Below the pieces are notes generated by a model. It did no database searches and was not told where the DNA came from. It was given only the letters and a program-made list of their open reading frames with translations. From Natrialba asiatica DSM 12278 (lineage in GTDB: Archaea; Halobacteriota; Halobacteria; Halobacteriales; Natrialbaceae): DNA of 64,000 nt. Of this stretch, positions 46,575 to 56,012 are shown in pieces. The DNA lies in contig NZ_AOIO01000007.1 in assembly GCF_000337555.1 (NCBI RefSeq), forward strand, positions 169,813 to 233,812. The letters are read 5' to 3'. The translations under genes and the position numbers were made by a program. Numbering within the stretch: position 1 is the first letter of the stretch; each line of letters starts with the position of its first letter.

Positions 46575-48141
46575 CGACCCGGTCGTCGTCGACGGCGAAA
46601 CGCTCACGCCGGCGGCCGTCGAACGCGTCGCCCGAGCGGGCGCACCCGTCTCGGTCCCCGAATCCGCCCGCGAGCGCGTTCGCGAATCGCGAGAGCGCAT
46701 CGTCGACATCGTCGACTCCGGACAGGCCGTCTACGGCGTCAACACCGGCTTCGGTGAACTCGTCCAGGAACGCATCCCTGCGGACGACATCGAAACGCTC
46801 CAGCAGAATCTCATTCGGAGCCACGCCGCCGGCACCGGCGATGAACTCGATCGAGCGGAGGTTCGAGCGATGCTCGTAACCCGACTCAACGCCCTGGTGA
46901 AAGGCTACAGCGGCGTCCGGGAACGCATCGTCGATCTGCTCGTCGGAATGTTAAACGACGGCGTCCACCCCGTCGTGAGAGCCAAGGGGAGTCTCGGTGC
47001 AAGCGGCGATCTCGCGCCGCTTGCCCACCTCGCGCTCGTCCTCATCGGTGAGGGTGAAGCCACCGTCGGCGACGATCGACTGCCCGGTGACGAAGCGCTG
47101 GCGCGAGCGGAACTCGAACCGGTGACGCTCCGGGCGAAGGAGGGGTTAGGGCTCATCAACGGAACGCAGCTAACCGTCGGCTTGGCCGCGCTCGTCGTCC
47201 GCGATGCCGAGCGTGCGCTCCAAGCGGCGGATATCGCCGGTGCGATGACGACGGAAGCGACGATGAGTACCACCGCGAGTTCACATCCGAGCATTCAGAA
47301 CGTTCGGCCACACCCGGGCCAAACTGAAAGCGCCAGGAATATCCGTCGGCTGACCCGCGATTCCGAAATCGTCGAGTCCCACCGCAACTGCGATCGAGTG
47401 CAGGACGCGTACTCGCTCCGGTGTCTCCCGCAGGTTCACGGCGCGGTCCGGGATTCGATCCAGCACCTCCGCGAGGCCGTCGAGACGGAACTCAACAGCG
47501 CGACGGACAACCCGCTCGTGTTCCCCGCCGACGAAGCGGACGACCGCGCGAGCGGGACCGATCGAGCGGCGGTTCTCTCGGGCGGGAACTTCCACGGCCA
47601 ACCGCTGGCGCTGCGGCTGGATTACGCCGCGAGCGCCCTGGCTGAACTCGCGTCGATTTCGGAACGGCGGATGGATCGGATGCTCAATCCGAACGTTCAA
47701 GAAGTGCACTTGCCGCCGTTCCTGACCGAAGGGAGCGGCCTTCGATCGGGGTACATGATCGCCCAGTACACGGCGGCGGATCTCGTGAGCACGAACCGGT
47801 CCCAGGGACGGCCGTCGACGGATAACATCCCGGTCAGCGGCAATCAGGAAGATCACGTGAGCATGAGCGCCCAAAGCGGCTACGCCGCCAGAGAGACCGT
47901 CTCAGCTACGCTCCGCGTCGTCGGTATCGAACTGCTCTGTGCGGCGCAGTCGCTCGATTTCGTCGCTGAACTCGATCCCGGAATCGGAACGCACGCGGCC
48001 TATCGGACCGTCCGCGAACACGTCTCTCATCTCGACGAGGACCGGCCGCTTCACGGTGATATCGATCGAATGCTGGCGCTTCTCCGGTCGGATCAATTGT
48101 TCGAGAACGTCGAGATGGCGATCGACGCCGGACCGCCGTAG
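46567..48141 (+). CDS. hutH: Histidine ammonia-lyase
   Basis: 524 residues from GTG 46567, overlapping hutI by 8 bp. The Ala145-Ser146-Gly147 triad (GSLGASGDLAPLAH) forms the MIO cofactor. Other signatures include TGFGELVQ and NGTQLTVGL. It deaminates histidine to urocanate, the first step of the pathway. The gene order U-G-I-H is that of haloarchaeal hut operons. Confidence 0.95.
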   Translation: MTDDPVVVDGETLTPAAVERVARAGAPVSVPESARERVRESRERIVDIVDSGQAVYGVNTGFGELVQERIPADDIETLQQNLIRSHAAGTGDELDRAEVRAMLVTRLNALVKGYSGVRERIVDLLVGMLNDGVHPVVRAKGSLGASGDLAPLAHLALVLIGEGEATVGDDRLPGDEALARAELEPVTLRAKEGLGLINGTQLTVGLAALVVRDAERALQAADIAGAMTTEATMSTTASSHPSIQNVRPHPGQTESARNIRRLTRDSEIVESHRNCDRVQDAYSLRCLPQVHGAVRDSIQHLREAVETELNSATDNPLVFPADEADDRASGTDRAAVLSGGNFHGQPLALRLDYAASALAELASISERRMDRMLNPNVQEVHLPPFLTEGSGLRSGYMIAQYTAADLVSTNRSQGRPSTDNIPVSGNQEDHVSMSAQSGYAARETVSATLRVVGIELLCAAQSLDFVAELDPGIGTHAAYRTVREHVSHLDEDRPLHGDIDRMLALLRSDQLFENVEMAIDAGPP

Positions 48142-48337
48142 CGACACTGTTTTTAGTGTGCTGCTGCGACTCACTACCAAACCGTGAGTCGACTGAGGTA
48201 TTTAAAGACCTACCCGAATGGAAACTGCTGCTATTTGCAGTACTCTTCGACTAGTATTCATAGAGTATGATAACAGGGTACATGGTGAGCAATCGACCGA
48301 GTTGTCTTCCGGATCGGCTTGACGATGCGGTGATCCG

Positions 48338-49813
48338 ATGGTAGCATTTGAGCCGCGGCTGTTCGAGGACATCGATCCCGACGAACGTCCGTCGCTCGCG
48401 GCGGCGCTCGTTCCCATCGCGGGCATGATCGTCTTCCTCAGCGTCGGCATCGTCGCGTTCGACCTGGATCCGCAGTTCCCGCTCTTCTGGGGGATCGCCT
48501 TCACCGGGCTGTTCGCCCGGTATCACCTCGGTCTCTCCTGGGACGACCTGTACGACGGGATCACGGATAGTCTCCTCATGGGGATGAAGGTGATCATCAT
48601 CATGTTCACCGTCTACGCGCTCATCTCGTCGTGGATTCAAGCCGGGACGATTCCGGGCCTGATGTACTACGGGTTGGAATTTCTCACGCCCGCGGTGTTT
48701 CTTCCGGTAACTGCCATCCTCGCCGCGATCATCTCCTTTGCGGTCGGCTCGTCGTGGACGACGGCGGGCGCCCTCGGCGTCGCGTTCATCGGTATCGGGT
48801 CCGGACTCGGCATTCCCGAGCCGATGACCGCCGGGGCGATCCTCAGCGGAGCCTACGCGGGCGACAAGCAGTCACCCCTCTCGGATACGACGAACCTCGC
48901 CGCCGCGGTGACGAACACCGATCTGTACGACCACATCAACGCGATGCGGGCCGGAACCCTCGTCGCGTTCGGCCTCTCGGTCGTGCTGTACGCCGCCATC
49001 GGACTGAACGCCGCCGGATCGATCCCCGCCGGCCGCCTCGCCTCGATCCAAACGGCTCTCCAGGGGAGTTACGTTATCTCGCCACTCGTCTTCCTGCCGG
49101 TCATCGTCACCTTCGGACTCGCGATCTACGGTATTCCGGCGGTCCCTGCGCTCGGAACCGGCGTCTTCGCGGGCGTATTCACGTCGATGCTCGTCCAGGG
49201 TACCGGCTTCGCCGCCGCGTGGTCGGCCGCCCAGTCCGGGACCGGACCCGAAACGGGAATGGAACTCGTGAACGGACTCCTCGATAGTTCAGGGCTGATC
49301 GGCGGTGCCTGGATCGTGACGATCGCCATCGCCGCACTCTCGCTCGGCGGCATGCTCGAGCGGACCGGGATTCTCGCCGTCCTCGCCCACCACCTTGGCA
49401 GGCTCTGTCGCGGGGTCGCGAGTTTGACGGGCGTCACCGCCTTCTCCGCGGTCTCTATGAATATCCTCGCCGCCGAGCAGTACGTAAGCATCGTCGTTCC
49501 GGGAATGACCCTCCGGAACCTCTACGAGGAACAGGGGCTGAAAGCGAAGAACCTCTCGCGCGCTATCGAGGCGTCCGGGACGACGACGAGTGCGCTTATC
49601 CCCTGGGGCAGCGGCGGCCTGTTTATGGCCGGGACGCTCGGCGTTTCCACGCTGGAATATGCCCCCTACTACTTCTTTGGTTTCCTCTCGCCGCTTGTCC
49701 TTCTGATCATGGGTCTCACCGGGTGGCAGATCGTCTACAAGGAAGGGAGCGGTGCCGATGAGACCGCATCACCGGGTAGCGGCGTCGGCACCGGCGTCCC
49801 CGGCGAAGACTGA
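48338..49813 (+). CDS. NhaC-family Na+/H+ antiporter
   Basis: A 491-residue protein with about eleven membrane segments, NhaC type (SSWTTAGALGVAFIGIGSGLG, GAYAGDKQSPLSDTTNLAA, IPWGSGGLFMAGTLG). NhaC proteins exchange Na+ for H+; some relatives exchange organic acids such as malate and lactate. Lying 196 bp behind hutH on the same strand, it could help with pH or with product exchange during amino-acid catabolism. The C-terminal tail is Gly/Thr-rich. Confidence 0.85.
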   Translation: MVAFEPRLFEDIDPDERPSLAAALVPIAGMIVFLSVGIVAFDLDPQFPLFWGIAFTGLFARYHLGLSWDDLYDGITDSLLMGMKVIIIMFTVYALISSWIQAGTIPGLMYYGLEFLTPAVFLPVTAILAAIISFAVGSSWTTAGALGVAFIGIGSGLGIPEPMTAGAILSGAYAGDKQSPLSDTTNLAAAVTNTDLYDHINAMRAGTLVAFGLSVVLYAAIGLNAAGSIPAGRLASIQTALQGSYVISPLVFLPVIVTFGLAIYGIPAVPALGTGVFAGVFTSMLVQGTGFAAAWSAAQSGTGPETGMELVNGLLDSSGLIGGAWIVTIAIAALSLGGMLERTGILAVLAHHLGRLCRGVASLTGVTAFSAVSMNILAAEQYVSIVVPGMTLRNLYEEQGLKAKNLSRAIEASGTTTSALIPWGSGGLFMAGTLGVSTLEYAPYYFFGFLSPLVLLIMGLTGWQIVYKEGSGADETASPGSGVGTGVPGED

Positions 49814-49829
49814 GCTATCCGGTCTCCAC

Positions 49830-49884
49830 GCCACCGGCACCGGTACCAATACTGGGACTGGAACTGGAACTGGAACCGACACCC
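49830..49884. repeat. Low-complexity ACCGG/CTGGAA microsatellite
   Basis: GGCACCGGTACCAATACTGG is followed by repeats of ACTGGA in the gap between convergent genes. It is a simple-sequence tract of no clear function. Confidence 0.6.
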
Positions 49885-49926
49885 AGATCACGTTTTCCCC
49901 GAGTGACGCGATATCGCACAACGAGT

Positions 49927-51306
49927 TCAGCGGAGCGCTTTCGAACTCGCATCAACCGCTTCGGCGGCGTCGATCGCGTCGAGAAAGATCCCGATCCCGA
50001 GTTTGATCTCGCGCTCGCTGGAATCGAGCGGCGGGAGCAGACGGATCGTTTTCTCGCCGCAGCCGAGCGTCAGCAGTCCGCGTTCCAGCGACGCCGTCAC
50101 GACGGCCTCCCGTCGGTCGGCCGTATCGAACTCGACGGCGAGCATCAGGCCCTTTCCGCGGACATCCTCGACGGAGGCGGGCGAGTCGTCACGAAGCAGT
50201 TCTTTGGCCTGCTCGCCGCGCCGGGTCGCGTTCGCGAGCAGGTCGTGTTCCTGAATGGCCTCGAGCGTGAACGTCCCCATCATCGATCCGAGCAGATCGC
50301 CGCCGCCGAACGTCGACCCGAGTCGGTTTTTCTCCGCGGGGAAGATCTCGGATCGAGAGATCGTCGCACCGACGCGGAGGGCCTTCGCGCTGGCGATCAC
50401 GTCGGGTTCGATCGGGTAGTGATCCGAAGCCCAGATTTCGCCGGTGCGCCCTATCCCCGACTGGATTTCATCGACGACCAGCGGGATGTCGTATTCGTCG
50501 GTCACGGCGGCGACTTCTCGCATGAACGCCTCGCTGGGGAACCGGTAGCCGCCGACGCCCTGAATCGGCTCGAGGGCAAGAAACGCGATTTCCTCGGGGT
50601 TGATGCGGCCGCCCTCCGGTGCGAGCATGGTCCGGAGCTGAGATCCCTCGCCGGCGAAAAAGCCACACTCACAGTTCCGGTCGCCGTCATCCTCGCCGGT
50701 GCAGTCACAGAACGGCACCGTCTCGATCCCGCTTAGCTGGGGATAGTGACGCGTGTAGACCTCCTTCGACTTCGTGATCGACAGCGTCCCGAACGTCCGC
50801 CCGTGGAAACTCCCGTCGAACGCGACGCCGTACTTTGAGGGGACACGGGAGTCGTGGGTGATCTTCATCGCGTTCTCCATGGCCTCCGCACCCGAGTTCG
50901 AGAGGAAGACGGTATCCATGCCGTACTGACTCGAGACCTCGGTTAGTTCGTCCATCAAATGGCTCGACCCCGGAACGGCCGATTCCTCGGGCGTCGGGCC
51001 GGCACCGAAGTACATGTCCTGGCCGGCGATCTTCATCGGCTCGACGAGGTCGAATTCCCGTAATTTGGCGGTGACCTTCTCGTTGTTGTAGCCGAGCGGT
51101 GCCGCCCCGATGTGGCAGGTGAAATCGAGCAAGACGTTGCCGTCGACGTCGGTGACGAACGGCCCGTCCGCCTCGCGCGTCACGTCCCAGACGAACTCGT
51201 GGGAGTACTCGCTCGGGGCCGCGTTCTTGCCGTGGAACTCGACCCACTTGCGCGCATTTGACCCGGGGAAGGCGTCCACGTCCGGTTTCGCTGTGTCCCT
51301 ATCCAT
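49927..51306 (-). CDS. Class III aminotransferase (diaminobutyrate/4-aminobutyrate type)
   Basis: 459 residues from ATG 51306 (MDRDTAKPDVDAFPG); the frame is open upstream but the regulon motif and TATA lie there. PLP-enzyme motifs: SNSGAEAMENAMK, FHGRTFGTLS, VVDEIQSGIGRTG and the Schiff-base lysine in ASAKALRVG. An unusual four-Cys insert, CDCTGEDDGDRNCECG, occurs after the large-domain core. Proposed role: diaminobutyrate transaminase (DoeD) of ectoine breakdown, inferred from the shared promoter motif; GABA or lysine aminotransferase is possible. Convergent with NhaC. Confidence 0.82.
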   Translation of the reverse strand: MDRDTAKPDVDAFPGSNARKWVEFHGKNAAPSEYSHEFVWDVTREADGPFVTDVDGNVLLDFTCHIGAAPLGYNNEKVTAKLREFDLVEPMKIAGQDMYFGAGPTPEESAVPGSSHLMDELTEVSSQYGMDTVFLSNSGAEAMENAMKITHDSRVPSKYGVAFDGSFHGRTFGTLSITKSKEVYTRHYPQLSGIETVPFCDCTGEDDGDRNCECGFFAGEGSQLRTMLAPEGGRINPEEIAFLALEPIQGVGGYRFPSEAFMREVAAVTDEYDIPLVVDEIQSGIGRTGEIWASDHYPIEPDVIASAKALRVGATISRSEIFPAEKNRLGSTFGGGDLLGSMMGTFTLEAIQEHDLLANATRRGEQAKELLRDDSPASVEDVRGKGLMLAVEFDTADRREAVVTASLERGLLTLGCGEKTIRLLPPLDSSEREIKLGIGIFLDAIDAAEAVDASSKALR

Positions 51307-51323
51307 ACACAATTTATGTTTAT
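51305..51323 (-). promoter_or_regulatory. 19-bp putative regulon operator, aminotransferase promoter
   Basis: On the minus strand it reads ATAAACATAAATTGTGTAT and touches the start codon; a TATA-like AGATTTAATG lies about 27 bp upstream. It matches the M20-gene site in 16 of 19 positions. The place between TATA and start suggests a repressor. Confidence 0.6.
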
Positions 51324-51462
51324 GACGTACATTAAATCTTGTTATCACCGGTGTTTTGGATCGGAGCGCCGGAACGGCTAGCAGGCCGTTGACGAGAAAA
51401 CCGGGCGGGAAGACGGTTGAGTGAGTCAATCGGCGCGCTTTCGACTGATCGACGGGGTGGAA

Positions 51463-53106
51463 TCAGTCGTCGTCCATTTCCGCGGGACCGCCGGGGCCGG
51501 CCGGCGATTCGGAGTCCGTTTTCCGACTCGAGCCGATGAGGACGGTTTCGTCCTGCAGCAACACCCGGCCGTAGCTCGAGCTGAAGTCCTTGATGAGCGA
51601 GAGCATCGCGGCGAAGCAGACGAACGCGAACGGCGCACCGGTGATGATGACCGCGTCCTGTAGCGCGCCCGTCCCGCTCTCGCCGCCGATGATCATGAGG
51701 ATCGCGGCGGTCAGACCGAGGACGACGCCCCAGAAGACCCGACTGATACTCGAGGGCCTCGCTTTCCCGCCGGTGGTCATCATCGAGACGGCGAGTGTCG
51801 AGGAGTCCGCCGACGTGATGAAGAACGTCGTCACGAGAATCATGAACGCGATCATGAACACGGTTCCGAAGGGGAACGCTTCGAAGAGGATGAAGCCCGA
51901 AACCTCCGGCGTATTGTTGGCGACCACCGTGCTGAAGTCGGCCGTCCCGGTGTGATGGTATCGCAGCGCGGTGCCGCCGATGAACGTGAACCACGGGATG
52001 GTCGCGGCCGAGGTCGCGCCGATGCCGGTAAACGCGACTTCGCGGACGGTGCGGCCCTTGGAGATGCGAGCGATGAACAGTCCGGCGAACGGGGACCACG
52101 AGAGGGCCCACGCCCAGTAGAAGACCGTCCACTCGTTCATCCACCCCGTACCGCCGTCGGTACCGGTGCCGGTGTAGAGGCTCATCGACGTGAAGTCGGC
52201 GATCATGCCGCCCATCGCCTGCGAGCCGAGCAGGAGCAAGAACAGCGTCGGCCCCAGGATGAACGTCGCGAGCATGAGCGTGACGAACAGGATCATATTG
52301 AAGTTCGACAGCCGGCGGATCCCTCTATCGACCCCGAGAACCATCGAAATCGTAAACAGGAGCGTCATCGTCGTCACCACGAGGAGGATGCCGACGTTCC
52401 CCAGATCAATTCCCCACTGGTAGTTCAGACCGGCGATGAACTGGCTCCCGATGAAGCCGAGCGAGGTCGCCACACCCCCGATCGTCGCGAACACGGCGAG
52501 AATATCGACGACCTTCGCAAACGGCCCGTCGAGGTTCTCCGCGCCGATGATCGGCGTCAACGCCGAGGAGACCCGAAGCGGGACGTTCTCGTAGTTATAC
52601 GCGAAGTAGGCGATGGCGAGCCCCATGATCGTGAACACGGCCAGCTGCGGCAGCGCCCAGTGGAACAACGTCTGCTGGATCGCGATCGGAATCGCCTCGC
52701 TCGTCCCGCCCTCGACGCCGAACAGCGGTGACGGGTCGTTATAGTAAAACAGCGCCTCCGTCGGTCCCCAGAACACGACTCCCGCTGCGAACCCCGCAGA
52801 GTACAACATCGCAAAAAACGAGAGAAAACTGTACTCGGGCTCCTCGTCTCCCATCTTGATCTTCCCCCACGGGCCGACAATCAGGAAGAGGAGGAACAGG
52901 ACGATCAGAAAGACGATCACCAGCAGCGCCCAGTTCAGGTACTCGACGACCCAGCCGTACACGGTGTTGATCGTCTCCGTAACGGCACTCTGGTTGATGA
53001 AGAACGCCGCGATTACCCCGACCGTCAACAGCGCACCGAACGCGAAGACGATCGGATCGATCTCTTCGAAGAACTCGTCGACCACTCCCCCCTCGGCGTC
53101 GCTCAT
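51463..53106 (-). CDS. BCCT-family betaine/carnitine/choline (or ectoine) transporter
   Basis: 547 residues from ATG 53106 (MSDAEGGVVDEFFEEIDP); upstream in-frame codons contain the promoter motif. Twelve helices and the BCCT signature region (WAWALSWSPFAGLFIARISKGRTVRE) are present. BCCT carriers take up compatible solutes such as glycine betaine, carnitine or ectoine with Na+ or H+. The shared 19-bp motif suggests it brings in the compound that the M20 and aminotransferase enzymes break down. The C-terminal tail is short and acidic, without the long osmosensor of BetP. Confidence 0.9.
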   Translation of the reverse strand: MSDAEGGVVDEFFEEIDPIVFAFGALLTVGVIAAFFINQSAVTETINTVYGWVVEYLNWALLVIVFLIVLFLLFLIVGPWGKIKMGDEEPEYSFLSFFAMLYSAGFAAGVVFWGPTEALFYYNDPSPLFGVEGGTSEAIPIAIQQTLFHWALPQLAVFTIMGLAIAYFAYNYENVPLRVSSALTPIIGAENLDGPFAKVVDILAVFATIGGVATSLGFIGSQFIAGLNYQWGIDLGNVGILLVVTTMTLLFTISMVLGVDRGIRRLSNFNMILFVTLMLATFILGPTLFLLLLGSQAMGGMIADFTSMSLYTGTGTDGGTGWMNEWTVFYWAWALSWSPFAGLFIARISKGRTVREVAFTGIGATSAATIPWFTFIGGTALRYHHTGTADFSTVVANNTPEVSGFILFEAFPFGTVFMIAFMILVTTFFITSADSSTLAVSMMTTGGKARPSSISRVFWGVVLGLTAAILMIIGGESGTGALQDAVIITGAPFAFVCFAAMLSLIKDFSSSYGRVLLQDETVLIGSSRKTDSESPAGPGGPAEMDDD

Positions 53107-53204
53107 CGTCCCACCCCCTGTTCCGAGCGATAAGCAACTCCGTTGCTGTATCTCGTCCACCCAGTAGCTGTGCTGCGCGATAGCATACCGAATCAGTTGA
53201 TACC

Positions 53205-53223
53205 ATACACAATAAACGTTTCT
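53205..53223 (-). promoter_or_regulatory. 19-bp putative regulon operator, BCCT promoter
   Basis: On the minus strand it reads AGAAACGTTTATTGTGTAT, 99 bp before the BCCT start, with the conserved ATTGTGTAT half identical to the other two sites. A second, weaker copy (ATTGTGTTCAT) lies on the plus strand at 53246-53256. Confidence 0.55.
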
Positions 53224-53641
53224 CACTTTCGTCCGTCATATACGGATTGTGTTCATAAGCCCCCGGAGTAACCGATATCGAGTTCCCGACCAATTGGATG
53301 AATGTCCGGCATACCCACGAGTTCTGTTGCATAGTGAAACCAATGAGCCGTCTCCACGGACGAACTCTGACCGGATCGGACGCGATCTGATCGCCACGCT
53401 CAGCTACAGAGACACTATAAACAGTCGGCTCTGATGAAATCCCGTTCTTCAGATGTGATTCCGTTTGAAACGCCGTTACACAGAGATGCCCATTGAGCAA
53501 CGTAAATCCTCGTAGATACCGGAATGTTCGTTGAATCGTGCTGCAGAGACAGCACCTGTTTTACGCCTCAATACGGCGGTATAGCGGGAACTACACCGCT
53601 ATCGCCAAGCGCTTATAGGCTTACAGCAATAGTCGTAGACA
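53224..53641. other. Spacer with an IS-end-like remnant
   Basis: No gene is seen. At 53427-53442 GGCTCTGATGAAATCC matches the IS5-type left end (22582) except at two bases, so it may be a decayed end. Just before the kinase gene, a TATA-like GCTTATAGGC lies at about 53610, roughly 30 bp from ATG 53642. Confidence 0.4.
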
Positions 53642-55714
53642 ATGGGTTCCTCTGGGTCGGTATCGGACGACACTTTAAACGAGATCCGAGAATTCTTTAG
53701 CCGCCCAAGCCGGTCGTCAACGCCGTTCTTTACTGCGGAAATCGCGAATGAACTAGAGTACCCTCGACGAACCGCGCGCCGCTGTCTGCAGGTGCTTGTT
53801 GAACGGGGCAAGATCCAAACCAAACAAAGAGCCGACTCGAACAGGATCTGGTGGAAGCCCGAGGAGAACCCATCAGACCAACAACCAGATGAAGCGCAGT
53901 TCGGTGCATTCGTGAGTGCTGTCAAAGATTACGCTATCTTCATGCTTGATCCCACGGGTACGATCATCAGTTGGAACGAGGGAGCCGAGCGGATCAAGGG
54001 CTATGCAGAAGAGGAAATCGTCGGCGAACACTTCTCGACGTTCTATACCGAGGACGATATCATCAACAACGTACCCGACCGAAATCTCGAAACCGCTGCG
54101 GAAGAGGGTCGTATCGAGGACGAGGGATGGCGGGTCCGCAAGGATGGCTCGACGTTCTGGGCAAACGTCACAATCACTGCCATCCGAGATGACGAGGGGG
54201 CGCTCAAGGGATTCACGAAGGTCACCCGCGACATGACCGACCAGCGTGAATACAAGCAGCAACTGGAGGAGCAGGCTGAGCGGCTCGAACGGCAGCGCGA
54301 CGAACTTGAGGAGGAACTCGACGACATCTTCGAGCGAATTGATGATGCGTTCTATGCCCTCGACGACGAGTTTCAATTCGAGTATGTGAACGAACACGCC
54401 GAGACATATCTCGGCAAATCAGCAGGGGAACTTCTGGGACGAAAACCCTGGGAGGTATTCGACGTCGATGAATCCGACTTGCTCTTCGAGAAGTTCAAGA
54501 CGGCGATGGCCACCCAGGAACCGATGAGTTTCGAACAGGACTCTGACCCGTTGGGAATCTGGGCGATGGTCCGGGTTTACCCCTCGGAGTCCGGCCTCTC
54601 TGTGTACTTTCGGGATATAACCGACCGCAAGAAGCGCGAAGAGGAATTACAACGGACGCACGAACTCTTGGAGAGGGCAGAACAGATTGCGGATGTCGGC
54701 GGCTGGGAAATCGATACGGACACACGTGAGGTGTTCTGGACCGAGCACCTTTTCGAGATTTTGGAGATACCCTACGGCGAGGAACCGTCCCTCGATGAAG
54801 CGCTAACCGTCTACCATGAGGAGGACCGCCCCATCATCGAGAACGCTATCGAGGAGGCACTCGACTCCGGAACCTCCTTCGATGTAGAGCTTCGATTTCA
54901 GACGCCAAGCGGCAAGGTGCGCTGGCTCCACGTCAATGGTAATCCCGATGTAGAGGACGGAGAGGTCTTGCTCCGTGGCGCAGTCCAAGACATCACCGAG
55001 CGTAAAAAGCGCGAGCGGGAACTCAGGGAGTCGAACGAGCGGCTCGAACAGTTCGCGTACGCGGCCTCTCATGATCTCAAAGAGCCGTTACGCATGATCT
55101 CGAGTTATCTTCAACTCATCAAGGATCAGTACACCGACGAGTTGGACGAGACCGGCGAGGAGTTCTTCGAATTCGCCATGGATGGTGCAGAGCGGATGCG
55201 CGAGATGATCGACGGCCTGCTCGAGTACTCTCGCATAGAGACGGAGGGAGATCCGTTTGAACCGGTAGATCTGAACGCTGTCCTGAAAAACGTATTAACT
55301 GACCTCCAGTTCCAGATCGAGGAAAGCAACGCTGAGATAACCGCCGAAAATCTTCCAACGGTGGAAGGAGACGCCAGCCAGCTCCGCCAGTTGTTCCAAA
55401 ACCTGCTTGAAAATGCCATCGAGTACAGTGGTGATGAGCCGCCACGCGTACACGTCTCCGCCACAAAAACCGGCGATGAGTGGGTCCTGAGGGTCACCGA
55501 CGAGGGGATCGGCATCAGCCCCGAGAACCAGGATCACATTTTCGAGGTGTTCCAGCGACTCCACAGTCAGGACGAATACGCCGGCACGGGCATCGGACTC
55601 GCACTGTGCAAACGAATTGTCGAACGCCATGAAGGTAAAATCTGGGTCGATTCGGAGCCGGATGAAGGGGCAACGTTCTCGTTGTCGCTTCCGATCCCAG
55701 ACGCTGCCGAATAG
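53642..55714 (+). CDS. Sensor histidine kinase with N-terminal winged-helix and three PAS domains
   Basis: 690 residues, no membrane segment, so a cytosolic sensor. Order: winged-helix DNA-binding-like domain (about 10-75; FFTAEIANELEYPRRTARRCLQ), PAS1 (about 85-200), coiled coil (200-230), PAS2 (about 230-330), PAS3/PAC (about 345-455), HisKA with phospho-His477 (ASHDLKEPLRM), and HATPase_c with the N box (LLENAIEYSG) and G boxes (DEGIGISPEN, GTGIGLALC). No response regulator is adjacent. The wHTH-kinase fusion suggests that the kinase itself may contact DNA or a promoter complex; ligands are unknown. Confidence 0.9.
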   Translation: MGSSGSVSDDTLNEIREFFSRPSRSSTPFFTAEIANELEYPRRTARRCLQVLVERGKIQTKQRADSNRIWWKPEENPSDQQPDEAQFGAFVSAVKDYAIFMLDPTGTIISWNEGAERIKGYAEEEIVGEHFSTFYTEDDIINNVPDRNLETAAEEGRIEDEGWRVRKDGSTFWANVTITAIRDDEGALKGFTKVTRDMTDQREYKQQLEEQAERLERQRDELEEELDDIFERIDDAFYALDDEFQFEYVNEHAETYLGKSAGELLGRKPWEVFDVDESDLLFEKFKTAMATQEPMSFEQDSDPLGIWAMVRVYPSESGLSVYFRDITDRKKREEELQRTHELLERAEQIADVGGWEIDTDTREVFWTEHLFEILEIPYGEEPSLDEALTVYHEEDRPIIENAIEEALDSGTSFDVELRFQTPSGKVRWLHVNGNPDVEDGEVLLRGAVQDITERKKRERELRESNERLEQFAYAASHDLKEPLRMISSYLQLIKDQYTDELDETGEEFFEFAMDGAERMREMIDGLLEYSRIETEGDPFEPVDLNAVLKNVLTDLQFQIEESNAEITAENLPTVEGDASQLRQLFQNLLENAIEYSGDEPPRVHVSATKTGDEWVLRVTDEGIGISPENQDHIFEVFQRLHSQDEYAGTGIGLALCKRIVERHEGKIWVDSEPDEGATFSLSLPIPDAAE

Positions 55715-56012
55715 TTTGTAAACCGTGCTCTGCTGAGCGTATTCTCTGTACTCAGTAGTCGGTTTTTGACAACCAACGATGATACCCTGGCATGTAGCGT
55801 TCTGTCGTCAACCTGAACTCCTCGCTGAGGGTGCTCAACCTAGCACCAGTTAAGCGTTTCAACGGAGCCAAACAGCGATAACAGGTCCGATCAACCCATT
55901 CGGACGATTCGTTACAGATAGTGACTATCGATTGCTCGAGCGCATATCGTGACGTCTCAGTCAAAAGCAGCGCTTCTGGGCACATCGAACCGGAGCTGGA
56001 TCCGCCAGTTAC
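55715..56012. other. Spacer after the kinase
   Basis: No gene or clear repeat is seen. A TCTGTACTCAGTAGTCGG stretch directly after the stop has weak dyad character only. Confidence 0.3.

Noticed and set aside
53642..55714. Reading the kinase as a bacterioopsin activator (HTH-10) protein
   Set aside because: The helix-turn-helix is at the N-terminus and of winged type, and HisKA and HATPase domains are complete.
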